Source of the DNA: an uncultured Eubacteriales bacterium | GTDB lineage: Bacteria > Bacillota > Clostridia > Oscillospirales > CAG-272 | NCBI GenBank assembly: GCA_949878535.1 | Contig: CATLAS010000024.1 | Coordinates: 1-8,327, forward strand | Reading direction: 5' to 3' | DNA: 8,327 bases | Shown here: positions 6,028 to 8,327 of the stretch, piece after piece | How positions within the stretch are numbered: position 1 is the stretch's first letter | Layout of the letters: each line of letters begins with the position of its first letter | The notes under the pieces: generated by a model | What the model was told of the DNA's origin: nothing | The model's input: only the letters and a program-made list of their open reading frames with translations | The model's database searches: none | Translations under genes and position numbers: made by a program

Positions 6028-7143
6028 ATGAAAATACTCCATACTGGCGATATCCATTTGGACAGCCCCTTTGCAGGTCTGTCCCCGGAGACCGCTAAAA
6101 AGCGCCGCACCGAACTGCGTGCAACATTTTCCGATATTATCACATATGCACGGACCGAGTCCGTTGATCTTCTCCTAATTGCAGGAGATTTATTTGATAA
6201 AAATTATGTTACCCGGGACACGGTTGCCCTGCTCCGAAAAGAATTTTCTTCTTTGAATTGCCCGGTAGTCATTGCGCCGGGCAACCATGATCCGGCAGAT
6301 GAAAAAAGCATCTGGATGAAAAAAGACATTTTCCCGGAAAATGTTTTCATATTTAGATCCACAAACCTTTCCAGCTTCTTCTTTGAAAAGTTGAACTGCC
6401 GTATCTACGGCTATGCTTTTGAAGAATCATCCCTGCGGACATGCCCTCTGGAAGGGAAAGCTGTGGAAAATCCCGCTGAAATCAATATTCTATGCGCTCA
6501 CGGAGACACTGCCTCCCCCATCAGCACATACGGTCCCCTGCCCGCAGGCATTTTGGAAAATTTTGGCGCAGACTACTACGCGCTAGCACACATCCACAAT
6601 CCGGATAATGCTACCGCAGCCCTTACCGTCCCTGGCGCATACTGCGGCTGCCCGGAAGGACGGGACTTCGGCGAAACCGGTGTAAAAGGCGCTGTATTAG
6701 TCACTTTGGATAAAGAACATCTGGAGCTGGAACGGATCCGTTTCTGCCGCAGAATCTATGAAGAACGCACTCTGAACGCAGACGGCGCAGCAGAGCAAGG
6801 AGAAATCCTGTCGGCGGTGCGAGCGCTGATTCAAAATGAAAAATTCGGAGACGATGTGCTGCTGCGGATCACCCTGCAAGGCAGCATCGCACCGGAATTT
6901 TCTATTGATACATCCGCTTTGACGGAAGCGAGAGAGGGCCTGTTCCATCTGGAAGTTCGGAATGCTACCACCCCCACTTGGAATGCAGACGTACTTAAGC
7001 AGGATTACGGCATGCGGGGAGAGCTTTACCGAGTGCTCCTGCCAAAACTGGAAAGTGCAGATTCCATGGAACGGGAAACTGGCAGCCGGGCGCTGCGATA
7101 CGCTATGGCAGCCCTCGCGGGCGAATCGCTCCCCCTTGAATGA
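6028..7143 (+). CDS. yhaO: YhaO-like metallophosphoesterase (Mre11/SbcD-type DNA exonuclease subunit)
   Basis: This is a predicted Mn-dependent DNA nuclease of the calcineurin-like phosphoesterase superfamily, the partner of the ATPase encoded next. The full metal-binding signature is present: GDIHLDSPF (D8, H10), AGDLFD (52-57, D54), GNHDP (85-89, N86 with catalytic H87), AHGD (157-160, H158) and LAHIH (186-190, H188 and H190). The downstream CPEGRDFGETGVKG segment (208-221) is characteristic of the YhaO group rather than classical SbcD. Residues from about 250 form a C-terminal capping or partner-binding region. At 371 residues it is somewhat shorter than B. subtilis YhaO (about 400). The ATG follows a good SD and its own promoter. 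All catalytic residues are intact, so it should be active. Substrate and biological role are inferred from the family. Confidence 0.92.
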   Translation: MKILHTGDIHLDSPFAGLSPETAKKRRTELRATFSDIITYARTESVDLLLIAGDLFDKNYVTRDTVALLRKEFSSLNCPVVIAPGNHDPADEKSIWMKKDIFPENVFIFRSTNLSSFFFEKLNCRIYGYAFEESSLRTCPLEGKAVENPAEINILCAHGDTASPISTYGPLPAGILENFGADYYALAHIHNPDNATAALTVPGAYCGCPEGRDFGETGVKGAVLVTLDKEHLELERIRFCRRIYEERTLNADGAAEQGEILSAVRALIQNEKFGDDVLLRITLQGSIAPEFSIDTSALTEAREGLFHLEVRNATTPTWNADVLKQDYGMRGELYRVLLPKLESADSMERETGSRALRYAMAALAGESLPLE

Positions 7144-7160
7144 AAGGCATATAGATTGAT

Positions 7161-8327
7161 ATGTACATAAAATCCATGCACATCACCTCCTTCGGTCCCC
7201 TGAAGGAGAAAGATATTACTTTGACCCCCGGACTGAATATTTTCGAGGGCCCCAATGAATCCGGCAAAAGCTCCATTGCCATGTTTATCAAATTCATGCT
7301 GTACGGGCTGTCCGGCAGAGGAACAGACGGGGAACTGGCAGAACGTACAAAATACGTCAACTGGGATACAGGCTGTGCCGCCGGTACGATGATCCTGTCC
7401 GGTAAGCAGCGGGAATACCGGATTGAACGGGAACTGTATGTCCCTGTGGGGCAACTGGATCGGGACACCCTGCGGGAGCGGGTGGTCGTGATGGACAACC
7501 TCACTGGGGAACGTCTTTTCCGAGGTGTCGTTCCCGGAGAAGCCCTCTTTGGTATGACCGAGCAGATGTTCTGCAACTCCGTCTTTGTACGTCAGCTGGG
7601 GGATACCAGTATTGACGGCACCGGCATGACGGAAGCCATTGAAAATATTTTGCTGTCCGGCGATGAGGGGCTGAACTCCCGCAAGGCAATGCGCATTCTG
7701 GATAACGAACGGAAAGCCCTTCTCTATAAAAATGGCGGCGGCGGAAAAATCTATGAATTGCAGCAGGAGCTGCGCCGCTTGGAAAGCATGCGTGACACGG
7801 CAACCGAGCAGAATGGAGAAATCATCGCTCTGGAAAGTGCGGCAGCAGACAGCGAAGCGCGGATCGCCCAGCGCAAGCAGATGGGCATGCAGTTTGCAAA
7901 GCAAGCGGATGCCTACGACAAAATCCAGCGAAAAGCCCGGCTGGATGCAGCCATCGCCTGCCGTGATCAGGTTCAGCAGTTGGAAGAACAACTGTCCGCA
8001 TTTGACTCCTACGGAGATATCCGCGAAAAGATTCAGACAATGGAACGGCTGTCTGACGGGCTATCCGTATGGGAAACCAAGCTGCGCACCATGCGCCGCT
8101 CCCAGGCGGAAATTGACGACAGTCTCCCGCCGGAAATGACAGCGGAAGAGGAAGCCGAAACCCGCAGTCAAACGGAACAGGCAGTATCTGCAATGCGGAG
8201 CAGAAAAAGCGCTTTTACCGCATCCCTGATTTTGTTTATCCTCGCCGCTGCCTCCGGCTGTGCAGGCTTTTTCCTTCACAACGTGGACGCTTATCTTGCC
8301 ATGGGTGCATGCATATTTGCAGGAATT
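7161..8327 (+). CDS. yhaN: YhaN-like AAA/SMC-type ATPase with coiled coil, cut by the right edge
   Basis: The open frame runs 389 codons to the end of the window with no stop, so only the N-terminal part is seen; family members have about 900-1000 residues. The start MYIKSMHITSFGPLKEKDI fits the Rad50/SbcC/YhaN pattern. Walker A is GPNESGKSS (30-38, K36). A Q-loop-type segment FVRQLGD (142-148, Q145) follows. The D-loop, signature and Walker B motifs should lie beyond the edge. From about 197 to 345 the sequence is rich in Glu, Arg, Gln and Ala, typical of a coiled-coil arm. It then enters a hydrophobic stretch, with TASLILFILAAASGCAGFF (353-371) and another beginning near 378. The start lies 17 nt after yhaO, with GAAAGG (7142-7147) overlapping the yhaO stop as a somewhat distant SD. 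Co-transcription with yhaO suggests a two-subunit nuclease-ATPase complex. Confidence 0.9.
   Translation, partial: MYIKSMHITSFGPLKEKDITLTPGLNIFEGPNESGKSSIAMFIKFMLYGLSGRGTDGELAERTKYVNWDTGCAAGTMILSGKQREYRIERELYVPVGQLDRDTLRERVVVMDNLTGERLFRGVVPGEALFGMTEQMFCNSVFVRQLGDTSIDGTGMTEAIENILLSGDEGLNSRKAMRILDNERKALLYKNGGGGKIYELQQELRRLESMRDTATEQNGEIIALESAAADSEARIAQRKQMGMQFAKQADAYDKIQRKARLDAAIACRDQVQQLEEQLSAFDSYGDIREKIQTMERLSDGLSVWETKLRTMRRSQAEIDDSLPPEMTAEEEAETRSQTEQAVSAMRSRKSAFTASLILFILAAASGCAGFFLHNVDAYLAMGACIFAGI

Noticed and set aside
7026..7991. 321-codon leftward open frame opposite the yhaO end and the yhaN start
   Set aside because: The opposite strand encodes a clear Walker A ATPase in the same stretch. 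The antisense translation shows no family motifs and is a by-product of codon bias.

Overview
The window looks like part of a moderate-GC Firmicutes chromosome, probably a member of Clostridia (Oscillospirales/Ruminococcaceae-like). The grounds are near-consensus SigA-type promoters, purine-rich Shine-Dalgarno (SD) sites, tightly packed operons with 4-nt ATGA overlaps, a short clostridial-type FeoB, and a YhaO/YhaN nuclease pair. This placement is inference from gene content, not from a search. No RNA gene, CRISPR array, insertion sequence or prophage gene is visible.

Layout: a leftward operon (3222 to 77) carries cinA, then dxs, joined by an ATGA overlap. A divergent intergenic region (3223-3422) holds two back-to-back promoters, TTGATT-N17-TATAAT leftward and a perfect TTGACA-N17-TATAAT rightward. 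The rightward operon has feoA and feoB (ATGA overlap), then a methylated-DNA-cysteine methyltransferase gene (ogt-like) 15 nt after feoB. A gap of about 80 nt holds an extended -10 promoter that starts a second rightward operon. That operon encodes a YhaO/SbcD-like metallophosphoesterase and, 17 nt later, a YhaN/Rad50-like ATPase that runs off the right edge.

Functions: FeoA/FeoB import ferrous iron. Dxs would make 1-deoxy-D-xylulose 5-phosphate, the entry to MEP isoprenoid synthesis and to thiamine and pyridoxal. CinA has a MoCF domain and a nicotinamide-nucleotide amidase domain. Ogt repairs O6-alkylguanine. YhaO/YhaN are predicted to form an Mre11/Rad50-type DNA-processing complex. Nucleotide salvage and DNA repair thus cluster around the iron transporter genes.

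Most of the content is conventional. The points most worth a second look are: a Dxs with coordinated departures at several active-site motifs; a feoA promoter whose -10 box directly abuts the best Shine-Dalgarno, making the TTG start doubtful; a perfect 12-bp inverted repeat inside the 5' end of ogt; and a hydrophobic segment in the middle of the YhaN-like protein. No clearly undescribed multi-gene system is present.
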